A DNA stretch of 64,000 nucleotides from Muscardinus avellanarius (lineage: Eukaryota; Chordata; Mammalia; Rodentia; Gliridae). Both the position numbers and the translations under genes were made by a program. Under the pieces are notes generated by a model. That model saw nothing but the letters and a program-made list of their open reading frames with translations, was not told where the DNA came from and ran no database searches. This document shows positions 21,627 to 32,827 of this stretch, piece by piece; the stretch's first letter is position 1; every line of letters starts with the position of its first letter. Where the stretch lies: positions 150,012,349 to 150,076,348 of the forward strand of contig OY726560.1 of assembly GCA_963383645.1 (NCBI GenBank). The letters are read 5' to 3'.

Positions 21627-21960
21627 AAGGAGCCCTGGCTTTTGAGAAGCAAACAGCCCTGCGGAGTTGCTGTTGACCTGTGTAGCAAGGAGCTGAGGGA
21701 GCCAGCGGCCAGCAAGAAGCTGAGGACCTTAGTCCAGCAGCCCATGAGGAACCAGACTCTTCCAACAAGCTCAAGTTTGGAAGCATATCCTTCCCCAGCC
21801 AAACTACAGATGAGAGCAGAGACACAACTTTGGGAGAGCCTAAAGCAGGCAACAAGGCTAAGCCTGCCCATGGAAATTGTGAGATAACATATGTGCATCA
21901 GTTTAAGCCACTAAGTTTTTGGTAATATAGTTATGCAGCACTAGAAAAGTACTACTGTTG
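21627..21960 (+). mobile_element. MLT1-type MaLR LTR, 3' part
   Basis: CCAGCGGCCAGCAAGAAGC, TTCCAACAAGCTCAAG, GGAAGCATATCCTTCCCCAG, AATTGTGAGATAAC and GTTTAAGCCACTAAGTTTTT in order match the 3' half of an MLT1 LTR. It directly abuts the previous LTR, so two MaLR LTRs of different ages lie back to back. Confidence 0.82.
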
Positions 21961-22179
21961 CTATGGAGAAAATGTGGTCCATATGAGCCAGAAGCATGAG
22001 GGTGCAAGATGTAAGAGAAAATCGAGCTGAGGGTAGAAAGTAGAATCTCAGAGTAGAGGGTGAAGGTTCCAGTTGGCAGAGAGAAGAGAGAGATACCTGT
22101 GAGGAGCTGCATTCATGAGCGGGGCAGAGCCTGAGCAGACACCTGATGACTTCCTAGGTCCCTAGGGTTCAAGATCATA

Positions 22180-22365
22180 TAAGAACTACTTGCCACGTGT
22201 GGCTATTAAAGTTATTTGAGTCAAATCAAGTTTAAAACTCACTTCTTTGGACAAACTAGCCACATGTTAAGTGCTCAATCGCCACATGTAGCTGGTGACT
22301 ACCAAAATAGTCTAAGAGAAAATTCCCATCGTTTCAGGAAGTTCTATGGGCCAGTGTCACTCCTG
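22180..22365 (-). mobile_element. hAT-type MITE (MER1-group like)
   Basis: The minus strand reads CACTGGCCCATAGAACTTCC, then GTCACCAGCTACATGTGGCG, GAGCACTTAACATGTGGCTA and AATAGCCACACGTGGCAA. This is a known mammalian MITE type whose exact name I cannot fix. A second copy lies at about 57.8-58.2 kb. Confidence 0.6.
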
Positions 22366-23639
22366 ATGGCCTGAAGCTGTCTGGGCCTGTCCTAGTTCCT
22401 GGGAGCTCAGCTCTGCCATTGCTACGTTTGAATGTCTATCACTCTCTGGCTTGCTGAGCACACAGATGTGAATGTCCAATATTTAGGTATCTGTCCTTCT
22501 ACCTGACACGGCAGACCACCTGTACAGCATTTCTTCGGTGACAGCAGTTGACACCTGCCAGTCCATCCCACCAACACACCAGCTTTTCCCTCCCTGTCAT
22601 CAGCTACTCTCACTTCCTCCCAGCTGCCCTCTATTCCTTGGGGTCGAGCAGGAGACATTATAAATGTCAAACTGACATCTTTCCTTTTGGCCTCTGGAAC
22701 TGGGTTTGGGGTGATACTGTGACATGGTCTGACAGGCAGCATTTCTTCTCTCTCTTGGGTCCCAGGGCTCTGGCTAAATTATAAGGTTTGCTTTCCCTGT
22801 TGACCTTTGCCCTACAAAGCATGGTTAACTCATTAACCACTTTGCTATTACTCTACCTTTAAGTCAGTTACCAGAAAACCTATTCCCTTGCTGGCAGAGG
22901 TGTCTGGTGTAAAACTTTCTCTCTCCCTCAGCTCAGGTAACAGGATATTAAAATATTTGTATCAAGCATGCTGAAAAGTTCAACTGTCAAGAGTAGTAAT
23001 TTTGCATCAAGTTCAAAATGAAATAGACAGTCCCAGAAGGACAATTTTCAAGAATCTGCTTTTGTCAAACCTGGGAAGAAGGGGGAGGGATAGTCATGAG
23101 TAGAGGGGCAGTGAACAGGGAAAGGCCTGCATTTGATAGGGCTGGCTTTTCACATGCATCTCGTATGTAATTCACACGTAGTAACTCACAGAAAGTCAAA
23201 TAGCAGGCGGTGGATGGAGTGGTACAAAAGCCAGAGGGGATTCGCCATCTAATTGTCCACCACTAAAGGCTCCATTTCCAACTTAGCTCCAGGCAGGACA
23301 AGAAATAAGATGTAAGAAATGAAAAACAAGGGGTGGTGAAGAGGAGGTGAAGCAGAGGAGGAGATCGGTTAAGGAGCAACTGCTCAGACCAGGTGGCACT
23401 GACCATGTGTTCAAAGCTGTGCGCTGCCTCCAGACAGGCAGGGGCTCAGTCTCGTGCACTTCTGTGTCCTGGTGCTGAGGTGTGCCAGGGGTCCATAATG
23501 CCTTGTGTCGACAGATGTGTTTCCATATATTAAAGGATAGTGTTGATGCAAGCCCCAGAACGCTCCCAGATTTTCCTTTACTCCTCTTATGGGAAATTGC
23601 TGGACGAAGCCTCGCCATCTGGAATGTGTGCTCTCTTTG
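22366..23639. other. unique sequence
   Basis: No gene or clear repeat recognised. Overlapping chance frames on both strands occur at 22420-22780 and 23283-23741. Confidence 0.35.
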
Positions 23640-23890
23640 TGGGCAGCACTCCCTGAGAATTAAAGGGCATGGTTTTGAGAGCGCGTCTCTGGTTCCATCT
23701 CTGGCCCTTCTGTTGCTTAAACTCACTTCCTCATTACTCATGTGAAGACCAAATCATTTCTGCCTCATTGGTTTCCCGGAAATCAAATGAGATCATTTAA
23801 GACAGTGCTTAACACGCACTGGAAGTCAACCCGTGTGAGCTGTTAAGTTGTTGTGGGTGTGGCTATGGCCAAGATCATTATCAGTATTAT
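23640..23890 (+). mobile_element. MIR SINE (diverged)
   Basis: TTGAGAGCGCGTCTCTGGTT, TCTGTTGCTTAAACTCAC, CTTCCTCATTACTCATGTGA and ATCAAATGAGATCATTTAAG follow MIR order, ending AACACGCACTGGAAGTC. Confidence 0.6.
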
Positions 23891-23981
23891 TATTCCTATT
23901 AGTCATAATCCAACATCATGGCACCTACTCTAATAAATTAGTCCCATCCTTCCTGGACCACACTTGAGGTAGTTCCCTCTT

Positions 23982-24050
23982 TTTTTTGGTGGTGGTGGTA
24001 CTGGTGGTGGTACTGGGAAACCCTTCTACATCCGGGCTACACTCCCAGAC

Positions 24051-24108
<58 letters not shown>

Positions 24109-24229
24109 TTTTTAAATTTGGAAACAGGGTCTCTTAAACCAGCGAGGCTGGCTCCGAACCAGCGCGATCCTCCTGTCTCCACCTCCCAAGCACGGGGATT
24201 ACAAGTGTGCGCCACCACAGCCAGCTTGA
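23982..24229 (-). mobile_element. B1-dID SINE with (TA)n in linker
   Basis: Antisense dimer with the 11-bp TSD AGTTCCCTCTT at 23971-23981 and 24230-24240. The linker between ID and B1 halves holds a TA microsatellite of about 45 bp. A GGTGGTACTG tandem duplication sits at the ID 3' end near 23989-24017. Confidence 0.93.
24056..24100. repeat. (TA)n microsatellite inside SINE linker
   Basis: Pure TA run between the two SINE halves, followed by a T run. Confidence 0.97.
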
Positions 24230-24324
24230 AGTTCCCTCTTCTGACAGTAGAATTTTTATTTGAATTAAATCTTTTTTTCCCTATGTTTTTCTTCATTAAC
24301 ATAGATCACAGTTCAAAATTATGT

Positions 24325-24440
24325 ATATGTGTGTGTGCGTGTGTATTTACTGGTTTATTGTTTTATTTCTAGCCAATAGAAGAGTCCTATCTGTCTTGTT
24401 CATCTTTTGAAGCACTCAAATAATACTAGATTTTTAAACA
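24325..24440 (+). mobile_element. L2 3'-end fragment
   Basis: TTTACTGGTTTATTGTTTTA, then GCCAATAGAAGAGTCCTATC and TGTCTTGTTCATC is the order of an L2 3' end. Short and diverged. Confidence 0.5.
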
Positions 24441-24559
24441 GGGCCTGTATTGTCTCAGACGACCACAAGTCTATAGTGACATCACTGAATCTGGAATTCA
24501 GATGAAGCACTCGAGCTTCTTGCATTCTTTATCTCTTTATTCCACTTGCTTTTTCTTTA

Positions 24560-24840
24560 CTCTATCATCAGATACTTCTTCTCCCTGTGAAGACCACGTG
24601 GTTAGTGGCAGTTCCAGAGAAAGAAATCACTGTTCTTACTCAAGCCTCTGGTGAAAAGTCCTGGGGCAGACTCTAATTGGCCCATTTGAAATCACATGCT
24701 CATGCCCAAGCCAATCACAGGTGGCACTGAATAGAAAGAGTATTCTCATTGGCTAGTCAGGGACAGACCCCACACTTCAGAGCAAGAGGGTAAAACCACC
24801 CTGGACCAAATCAATAGAGGGCATCCGAAATATAATGGAA
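24560..24840. other. possible ancient repeat with paired CCAAT/ATTGG boxes
   Basis: CTAATTGGCCCATTTGAAAT, CCAAGCCAATCACAGGTGG and CTCATTGGCTAGTCAGGGAC are spaced evenly. This resembles an old dispersed mammalian repeat with alternating inverted CCAAT motifs that I cannot name. A similar arrangement is found near 44.6-44.8 kb. Confidence 0.3.
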
Positions 24841-24889
24841 TGAAAAATGAAGGGTAGTTTCCTAAAGAACACCAAGTGGGAAGAAAGAA

Positions 24890-24939
24890 GGAGGAGGAGG
24901 AGGAGGAGGAGGAGGAGGAGGAGGAGGAGGAGGAGGAGA
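24890..24939. repeat. (GGA)n microsatellite
   Basis: Pure AGG/GGA run of about 50 bp, purine-only on the plus strand. Confidence 0.97.
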
Positions 24940-25084
24940 AAGCACTGTTACATACATGATACCTAGATGGGAACCATCACAGCAAAGGTGCTCAATACAT
25001 ATTTTTAGCATAAATCATGTATTTGTCTACTTCTCATCTCCCTGATGCCTATAGAAATACGGATGTGAAAACTGAGTTAAGATC

Positions 25085-25232
25085 TATCCAAGAGTCAAAG
25101 CTTACTCTAGCACCTAATAGCAGGGTGACATTGGATGAGTTACTTTCACCCCTCTGAACATCTGTCCTTTCCTATAAACCAAGATTAAAAAACATTTCCT
25201 CTATCAACAGCTCTTGGGATTATTATGAGCGT
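25085..25232 (+). mobile_element. MIR SINE
   Basis: GGGTGACATTGGATGAGTTA, TTTCACCCCTCTGAACATCT and TTGGGATTATTATGAGCGTT follow the MIR order. Confidence 0.7.
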
Positions 25233-25236
25233 TAAA

Positions 25237-25505
25237 TCAGGCGCACTCCTATAATCCTAGTATGTGGGAGGCTGAGACGGGAGAATCACAAGTTCAAGGC
25301 CAGCCTCAGCAACTTAGTGTGACCCTTGTGAATTTCATGAGATGCTATTTAAAAATGAAAAAAAAAGTAAGTTTGGGATTGTAGTCCAGAGGTAGAATGT
25401 CCCTGGATTGAATCCCAAACATCACAAAAAAGAAAGAGAAAGGAAGAAAGAAAGAAAGAAAGAGAAAGAAAGAAAGAAGGAAAAAAAAGCAAAAGAAAGA
25501 AAGGG
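25237..25505 (+). mobile_element. B1-dID SINE with GAAA-type tail
   Basis: Dimer with CCTATAATCCTAGTA, A-rich linker, ID half TTGGGATTGTAGTCCAGAGG and a tail that has turned into a GAAA repeat at about 25427-25503. Confidence 0.85.
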
Positions 25506-25849
25506 CCTCTTAAATTAAAACAGTACATAAATGAGCGTTGCTAATAATACTGAGATTGGCAGCCTCCTGAGGCTTAGTCACTGCATCCTCTTTGTGTGGG
25601 AAACTCTTTTGTTACTTGACATGTCACATAGAATGTGGTGGACATAGGGCCCTTCCGCCTCTCTTATTTCTTTTAACATCTGTGTAGCACTTACACACGT
25701 GTTTTGGCTAAAGAATGAGGATAATGAACTGTGAGTTCATGCATGGTGTGTGTGCACGCACACGTGTGTGGTATGTGTTTCAAACCAAGATTTGACTAAA
25801 CCTCGGGAGTTTTCAGTCTGTTTTCCTAATAAAGTTTACCCAGAAACAT

Positions 25850-26460
25850 TGGATCGGCGGTGACTGTCGAGAAACCTCAGGGCTCTTTGTGTAAATTGAA
25901 AAGACTCCTGAGCTCGCTCCTGTTTTTATTATGGGAATCACACTAAATGTGATAATTTTTGAGAAGCGTGTTTGCTGTTAACTTCTAATTGTGCTTGTTC
26001 ATAAGCAGCTGAATGGCAAAGAATCATCTCAATCCATCTGTGATTACAGTCGCCAAACATAGAAAACTTCCCATCGGACCCGAAATAGAAAACCTCACCT
26101 TTAATAACTTCACATGGAACAGAGGCTGGGTCACAGGCTCCCCAAGGGAAAGTGGCTTCTAACATTCTCTCCCCAGAGCTTCCTCCTACAGTCTGACATT
26201 GTTGTGATTCGTGGTCTGAGTTGAGCTGCATTCCCCACCACCAAAATCTGCTATGCTCCCCACCACCACCGCCACTCGCTACCCAGATGTGCACCTTGCC
26301 TGCACTTATCAATCCCTGATTCACACCTATCATTTTGAAGTCAGAATTAGGTTGATTGCTAATAACGTGCACGTACTTGGTTCTATTTTGTTTTATATAG
26401 TTCTCGTAGTGTGAGTAAATTCATTCTGCTAGCAAACATCTAAACTCCCTGAAGGCTTCC
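25850..26460. other. candidate conserved noncoding element
   Basis: Repeat-free block with CTAAATGTGATAATTTTTGA, AACTTCTAATTGTGC, ATAAGCAGCTGAATGG (E-box) and GATTACAGTCGCC. A 144-codon minus-strand frame overlaps it at 25938-26372 but has no recognisable domain. Confidence 0.35.
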
Positions 26461-26475
26461 TTTTAGTTTAGGACA

Positions 26476-26480
26476 AGGAA

Positions 26481-26566
<86 letters not shown>

Positions 26567-26670
26567 GAGGGAGGGAAGAAGGGAAGGAAGGAAGGATGGA
26601 GGGAAGGAAGGAAGGAAGAGAGGAGAAACAGAGGGAGGGAGGGAGGAAAGAAAGGAAGGAAAAAGAAAAA
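26476..26670. repeat. (GAAA)n/(GGAA)n polypurine tract
   Basis: About 195 bp of almost pure purine on the plus strand: GAAA units first, then GGAA/GGGA units. The Ser/Phe-rich and Phe/Leu-rich minus-strand frames here are artefacts of this repeat. Confidence 0.97.
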
Positions 26671-27179
26671 CATGAAAACTTTGGGGTTTTGAGTCCATGG
26701 AGTCCATGCTTAATAGATAAGTAAACACAGGTAAGTTTTACGTGTTTATTTTTGGAGTGTTTAGGACCATGAGGCACCAGGCCCTTTCTGCAGAAGAGTC
26801 TGGGCTCTCTGTAAGATTCAGGCATGCCCAGACATTTGGGGAAGACTCTGAGGCAGGTCTGAGGTGGATCTATTTGCAGGAAGAACCAGGAGCCTATTGG
26901 GAACAGACTCACCCTGGGGAAGAGATAGTCCCAAAACCAGAGTCTGGGTTGGAGAGGAGAAGGAGATCTCCGTGCAGCGCTGTGTGACAACCCATCTGCT
27001 TGGCATGTCCATTAAAATGTCTCTGGGGGGGGGGCCAAGATGGTGCCCTGTTGTTCTCCTCCCCCAGGCACCGACCCCAGTGGCACTGCTGCTTTATGTC
27101 ACAGAACATGACAGCCAGCTTGGCGAGCAGAGAGCCCTCAGTCTCTGATCCAGTCCAAAGCAGAATGTACTCGCATCTA
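26671..27179. other. unique sequence
   Basis: No recognised repeat. A G run of ten at 27027-27036 interrupts. Overlapping frames on both strands lack recognisable domains. Confidence 0.35.
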
Positions 27180-27680
27180 CAAATATGTCCAGACTAACAA
27201 ATTGCCACCACCAGTCTTTCTCATGTATCTTGGTGTCAAATTTGTTTTTTTGCATTAAATATGTTATATTTTTCTCAAACAAGATTTTTGCAAAATTCTG
27301 GTTGATTTTTGCATGTGGAGCTTGTCTACTGCCATCAGACTCTTTTGGAGTCTGGGTCAGCCTAGTGTAATGGACACTTATTATCCCACAAGGAGCCCAG
27401 CAAGGCATGGCTCAGGGGCCAGTGGCTACAGCTCAATGGAGCTCAGTGCTGGCCCATTTCTCTTCCAAGCCCCTGTACTTCAAGTGGTCATCACAGTTAC
27501 CCCCTTCCAAGAAGCCTCTCTCCTTCAACAAGCCTCCCACGACCTCACCTGGAGTAATTACTATTTCTACTGTTTTTGTTTTCAACACAAGTGGCTTATA
27601 AATTACATCCTCAAATGCATTCAGCTTTAATGTCATTGCAAGACTTTAAAGATTTTGTAATGTGATGGACTTTTGCACCT
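27180..27680. other. candidate conserved noncoding element
   Basis: Repeat-free, with GCATTAAATATGTTATATTT, CAAATGCATTCAGCTTTAAT and TGATTACATAATTGC-type motifs. No coding evidence. The opposing frames near 27313-27636 are likely chance. Confidence 0.3.
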
Positions 27681-28160
27681 GTTCTGAGCCTTTCTGATTA
27701 CATAATTGCAAAAACCAATTGCTAGAGGTTTACAGCCTGAAGAATATGAAACACCACACCTTCATGCTTCTGCGCCTCTGTGCAAGCTCCCCCTACCTGC
27801 AGTAGGATCTGGCCTCTGATAAGAGCCGGCATCCGCCCAGCATGTGATATGTGCCGCAAACCATGCTGGAAGCGTCAGCACTCTTATGAAAAGATACTGT
27901 CATTAGCATAATAGAGGAGAAATTAAGGCACAGAATAACAATGACTAGCTCGATAACTAGCAAGCAGTTAGAACTAAGACCCAAATCTCATCTACCCAAT
28001 GCCAAAACAGAGCTCCTAACTGTCCTGACAAACCACTTCCCTATGGAGTGGTCTTCAAGCCCAGCCCTATCCAGCCACGGAACCTCTACACAGCCTTTAG
28101 AACCCTGGCCCGGAACTGCCTGCTTTAAAAAGCGCCTCCTGACTTCCCCTAAAAAGCAGG
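27681..28160. other. unique sequence
   Basis: No gene or clear repeat recognised. The part at 27840-28010 with GAAATTAAGGCACAGAATAAC may be a faint MIR antisense core. Confidence 0.35.
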
Positions 28161-28222
28161 TCTCTCTCTTCTCTCTTCTCTCTTCTTCTCTTCTCTTCTC
28201 TTCTCTTCTCTTCTCTTCTCTT

Positions 28223-28267
<45 letters not shown>
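28161..28267. repeat. (TCTCT)n/(TC)n microsatellite
   Basis: TTCTC pentamers followed by a TC dinucleotide run, pyrimidine-only on the plus strand. Confidence 0.97.
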
Positions 28268-28268
<1 letters not shown>

Positions 28269-28274
28269 CATAGT

Positions 28275-28435
28275 TTTATTTTGTCATTAGAATTATTTGT
28301 TTTCATGCCTGGCATTCATACCAAATTATAAAATTCCTGAGTGCAAGGAATACATCTTATGGCTCTTTGAAACCCTCAGATACCCAGCACATGATGCATG
28401 TTCAATACAGGCTGATCAACCACTTATTTGAAGAA
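28275..28435 (+). mobile_element. L2-like 3' end
   Basis: AAATTCCTGAGTGCAAGGAA, ACATCTTATGGCTCTTTGAA, ACCCAGCACATGATGCATG and TTCAATACAGGCTGATCAAC follow the L2 3' end order. Confidence 0.6.
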
Positions 28436-28639
28436 AGGGATTTAAAAAATTAGCATCGTCCTGCTGTTTGGGGCTCTTACACCTGGGCCAGTGACAGAGC
28501 CCTGGAGCAACCAGCCCTGAGGCCTCCTCACTCAAGTGCAAGAGAAAGGGAGGCGGGCTCACACGGGTGCCCGAGCTCATGGTCTGTCATGAGGGCCTCT
28601 TGTTCCACTGTTGGCCGTTGTCCCCAGTCCTTCTCAGAG

Positions 28640-29120
28640 CTCTCTGCAAGCAGCGTAAATCAAAAAACTTGAGCATGCCACAGAAACAACAGACTCTAAT
28701 TGCTGTTCTTCATTCAATCTTAATGATCCTCTCCTTACAGCTAACCCATAATTACCGTGCAGAGTTCAGTGCATCCATTCAGCAATGACGAGCGATGCTT
28801 TCTTTCCCCCAGCATATCTAATTTAAATGGTCTTTTCTAAATGGTCGCTACGACATGGTGACAAGATAGTACATAAGCTCAGACTTCTGTTGTTGTTAAG
28901 TACAAATATTTTGATAAGTGCAGCTAATATGAGATTTTTCCTCTTAGCTGGATATGATACACATTGAAATATGACATTGGTACCATCTGTTCTTCATCAT
29001 AAATATAAATGAAGTGATAATGAGCAAAACGTGTTAAGGACTATCAGGATGATTGCACTCCGATGGTTTAATTTGGATCTTCATTAATCTAAAAATAAAA
29101 CAATCTTCAAATGACAAATG
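28640..29120. other. strong candidate conserved noncoding element
   Basis: About 480 bp with no repeat and dense transcription-factor-like cores: CTCTAATTGCTG, ACCCATAATTACCGTGCAG, ATCTAATTTAAATGG, GGTTTAATTTGGATC and TCATTAATCTAAAAAT. It looks like the interior of a developmental enhancer. Frames here are short and not protein-like. Confidence 0.45.
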
Positions 29121-29460
29121 AACACATTTTTACTGATGCTGTGCAAGTATCTTTTGGGCTATGGATGATGTTCTTGCCACTTAAAATGAGAAGTGAAGAA
29201 TGCAAGAGGTTTTTTTTTTTTTCTGAGCTCCAATTGCCTTCTGTGTTCAAATCATTAACGCGCTGTTTCCGTGGGTCTGTATCAAATACTGGCGTGCGTG
29301 CCTGGCCCGATGTTGCAGGTGGTGAGGCAGAAGGGAAAGCGACCTCGCTCCAAGCGCTGTGTGCGCAGGACCAAGCTGCCTCACCTCAGTCCCACTTCCT
29401 CACCTCCCAAGGCTGCAGAGAGGTCTCTGGGCCCACCCAAGCACTGCAGAGTGCTCAACG
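29121..29460. other. unique sequence
   Basis: A T run at 29210-29221 divides an AT-rich left part from a GC-richer right part. No recognised feature. Confidence 0.35.
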
Positions 29461-29462
29461 GA

Positions 29463-29640
29463 CTGAGAGCTAACCTTTAGTGGGCATTTGCTGAGAGATT
29501 AGATGAATCATGGGTAAAATATCACTGATCCATTGCCATCTCTCCATGCTACGCATGAAGGAGCTGAGGCATGAAGAGAGAAGCATCTCGCCAGCCTAGA
29601 AAGGTCAGCCGTGGGACTCCACCAGTGGCCTTGTCCTTCA
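29463..29640 (-). mobile_element. MIR SINE
   Basis: Plus strand CTAACCTTTAGTGGGCATTT, ATGAAGGAGCTGAGGCATGA and CTCGCCAGCCTAGAAAGGTC are the antisense MIR order. Confidence 0.65.
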
Positions 29641-30104
29641 ACTTCATGGCTTTCATTATTACTGAAATTGTTACGGATCCCCAGTTGCAAATGGAAAGAA
29701 AAGAACACCTTACCTTCTAACCAAAGTCTACAGAGTCGACCAAACCAAAGGGTGCTTTGGCTAAGCAGCTGTTGGCGTCTAGTGAGACCTTTCTCCTATC
29801 ACAAGAGTTCACTCGGGACAGTGGTTTGTTGGTAAATATCCTGTTTGCAAGCTCGGAAGATCACCCTCAGGGGATCCTTCATTCCCCTCCTTGCTGAGCT
29901 TGTTGAGGCAGATCTTCCAGGACAGAACCCTGCTCTCAGGTTCTGGGGGAGAGGCACCTCAATGTCCAGACAGCACCTGCCTCCTGTCTGCTCCCTGGCC
30001 TCTCTGCTTACTCCCCGTGTGATTCCTGCAGTATTTGAGCCCCCCACATGTCAAATGGGCCTGACATCTGTCTGCCTAATCTTTCTCATCCATGGAAATC
30101 AGAG
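29641..30104. other. unique sequence
   Basis: No recognised repeat. Opposing frames of 66-103 codons occur on both strands without domain evidence. Confidence 0.35.
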
Positions 30105-30255
30105 CTTCCATTTGCTGCTGACCCACTATGCACCAGAGGCCATTCCAGGCAACTGACACGCATTATGTCAATGAATACTCACGGCCACCCTGAGATGGTC
30201 CCCTCCACCTTAGGAAGAGGAAGCTGAGACTCAGAAGGTTAAAATAACCTCATTT
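30105..30255 (-). mobile_element. MIR SINE
   Basis: Plus strand CCACTATGCACCAGAGGCCA, ATGTCAATGAATACTCACGG and AGGAAGAGGAAGCTGAGACT are antisense MIR. Confidence 0.8.
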
Positions 30256-30261
30256 TGTACC

Positions 30262-30530
30262 TCACACCTTTCTCCTCCCTCTGATCTCACCAATTCTTAG
30301 GGTGTGCCTACCTCTGGGCACTTTCCCTGACACCCTTTCCCTCTCTAACCCGCAGTCTGTTTGACTCCTGGTTTGGGTTCACAGGACACAGAGGCCGGTC
30401 ATGGCTCCTATAGCACGTCTCCTCCCTGTGTTCAAATCACCGCAGCCTCTGCTTGGCTTTCCCTCTGGACTTCACACTCCAGTGGACATGCCAGGCAGGG
30501 CACCCGTGAATATCTGAATGAGTGAATGAA
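30262..30530 (+). mobile_element. L2 3' region
   Basis: CTCTGGGCACTTTCCCTGAC, ACCCTTTCCCTCTCTAACCC and the terminal GAATGAGTGAATGAATG repeat match the L2 3' end. It directly precedes a MIR, which shares that tail. Confidence 0.65.
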
Positions 30531-30554
30531 TGTATCCTTCCTTGGCACAGGGAG

Positions 30555-30790
30555 GAAATAGAGCATGGTGGTGATGCTCAGATGCAAGCCGCTGCCTGGC
30601 GCACATCTGGCTCCCTACTGTGTGCCAACTGTATTTTCCCGCACAAGTACTTTAACCCTGTGGGACTTGTTTTCATCATCTATAAGATAGGGGTCATGGG
30701 TGCAGCCTCCATGGGTTCTTATGCCATCAGATGAGTTTGTATATGTGGATGTGGGGGGACAGTGCCTGGCAGGTGGTGAGAGGCCATAAA
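30555..30790 (+). mobile_element. MIR SINE
   Basis: GAGCATGGTGGTGATGCTCA, TTTAACCCTGTGGGACTTG, TTTTCATCATCTATAAGATA and GACAGTGCCTGGCAGGTGGT match MIR. Confidence 0.75.
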
Positions 30791-31225
30791 GAGTAGTGAT
30801 CACCTCTGCCCGCCATGTTGTCCTCAGCATCAGAGCTGGACCTGGCAAACCTTTTCCCAAGCATACCCTTGATTGCTTAGAAAATCATCCAAATTGGAAG
30901 CCTAGGGGAAAATTAAATGACTCAATTAAAACACTGTGAAGATCAGAGTTTGAACTTAAAATAGTTTTGAACCCGCCCTTAGTAGAAGGAAGAAGTCTAC
31001 CATGCTTTTTGGCTGGTCTACCCAGTGGGGCTCTTGAGACAGAAAAGAATGCTAGGTCACAGAACTCTGAAAAAATCTGAGCAGGCCCTGTGCCCTCTGC
31101 ACAACTGAATCCTCCCACTTGCCTGAGGCTGGGGAGTCCAGTAGGTGGTGCAGAGAGAGCCCAGGCTGAGCCCCATGGCCACATTGCTGCACCCTGGGCA
31201 TGGGCCCCAAGGAGCCCCATCCATT
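30791..31225. other. unique sequence
   Basis: No repeat or gene recognised. A 111-codon minus-strand frame has no recognisable motif. Confidence 0.35.
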
Positions 31226-31236
31226 GCTAGCCATTC

Positions 31237-31445
31237 TGTGTGTGTATGGGGGTATTGGGGATGGAACCCAGGGGCATTCTACCTCTGAGCTACACTCTCA
31301 GCCCAATTTTAGTTTTTATTTTGAAACAGGGTCTCACTAAGTTGCAGAGGCCCTCACTGGGTTGCTGAGGCTGGCTGTGAACCTGTGATCCTCCTGTCTC
31401 AGCTTCCCAAGTTGTGGGATTACAGGTATGCACCACACCTGGCTG
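31237..31445 (-). mobile_element. B1-dID SINE
   Basis: Antisense dimer with GGGGGTATTGGGGATGGAAC (ID) and CTCAGCTTCCCAAGTTGTG (B1). The 11-bp TSD GCTAGCCATTC lies at 31226-31236 and 31446-31456. Confidence 0.93.
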
Positions 31446-31456
31446 GCTAGCCATTC

Positions 31457-32823
31457 ATTAAGAACACCAGGAGTCAGTCATAGCAGCCAGGCCAAATCCA
31501 CCATTGGAAACCAGCCCCAAAGACTTCTCTTTGAATGGCCCTCAGTGACATCATCCACACGCAGGAAGCAGCGGCCTCCCTCTAGGTTGAGCTTCTGGTC
31601 TGTTCCCTGGCGTCGCTGCAGATCCCTCCCCAGGCCTAGCTCTGGCCTCCAACTTTCCCCTTCCCCACAGCTCAGCTAAAGTCACTGGCGTCTCACCCAA
31701 CCTCTGGCTCCTTTGAAATCCCAGCAGATCAGGGCCAGCATGGACTGTAGCTCTTCGTGTCTGTGACCCACCACCCCACACGAGCAAGAGCTGCTCCGGC
31801 GCCATGCCATCAGTTACTCCCCGGACACGGAGCTACACACGCAGAAGGCCCTTAATAAATATGTGTAGACTGAAACATAAGATTCAGTGGGTGATGGAAG
31901 AAACCAGTGAAGCTCAAAGGAGATTTGGGATAAAATCAAGTTCATGTGATCCTGAGCGTTTGGAAAATTGTTTTTGCGTGTTTTTAGTGGAAACGGCTCG
32001 TGGCCTGCTTTTATCACTTTAACTCTGGGTTGTTTTCTTCCCAGAGTATTTTACCTCTGCTCGCCATGTGTGAACGAATAACTCCATGAGAGTTAGTCCT
32101 GCGGCAGGAGAGCTGTAGGCTGAAGTCCAAAACGATGAAGTCAAGCCCAAGAAGATATTTTGAGTTCTAACAAGGAAAGTCCACAAGCCATTGAGAGGAA
32201 GCTGCATATCTGCCAGCATTCCACATGGCCATGTATTCTACTCAAAGCCCTTCTTACGGAGATGAAAAAACACAGACAAGACGCCAATATATGCCACAAC
32301 TGACTAGGTCCAAAGATCGTGTCCTGTTCCCTAATGGAAAAAAATATACATCGAGCAAAAAGAGAGGGTGTAATAAAGAACTAAGTTTCGATCATAGTTG
32401 AAGGTCCTTTTTGATTTTGATTTGTTGTGGGTTTTTTTTACAGAATTCTATGTTCATTAAAAAGTGATCTGAAAATACTGTGAACAAATTCAAAAGGGGG
32501 AATATCAGCTCAACATCTTTAACAGCTCAACAGTCTCTCTGCTGTACCTTGACTCTGAGTACGCGTAACTCATTATCACTCTTGCTAGGGTAAGACTCCT
32601 TCATACATGCTCAGAACACTCAGATCTTGTCACAGGCATCTTCATGAGGGTGGAGTGTGGAGATTGTCCAGTCTATTTAATACAGGCTGTTTACCTTTTG
32701 GTAATAAGTGGAATTATGTGATCTCATGAGAATGATAACAGTCTTACTTAAGATGTCTCTGCAGCTCCAGATACAAACTTGATTCTTACCTTGCTATCTT
32801 CTAAAATAATAATAATAATAAGT
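31457..32823. other. unique sequence
   Basis: No coding evidence. CCTTAATAAATATGTGTAG near 31849 may be a MIR 3' end. The rest is unassigned, with an AATAAT patch at 32807-32820 at the SINE border. Confidence 0.35.
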
Positions 32824-32827
32824 TTAA

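Noticed and set aside
26440..26990. Serine/phenylalanine/leucine-rich minus-strand frames of 77-175 codons
   Set aside because: Translation of the GAAA/GGAA tract, extended into chance open sequence.
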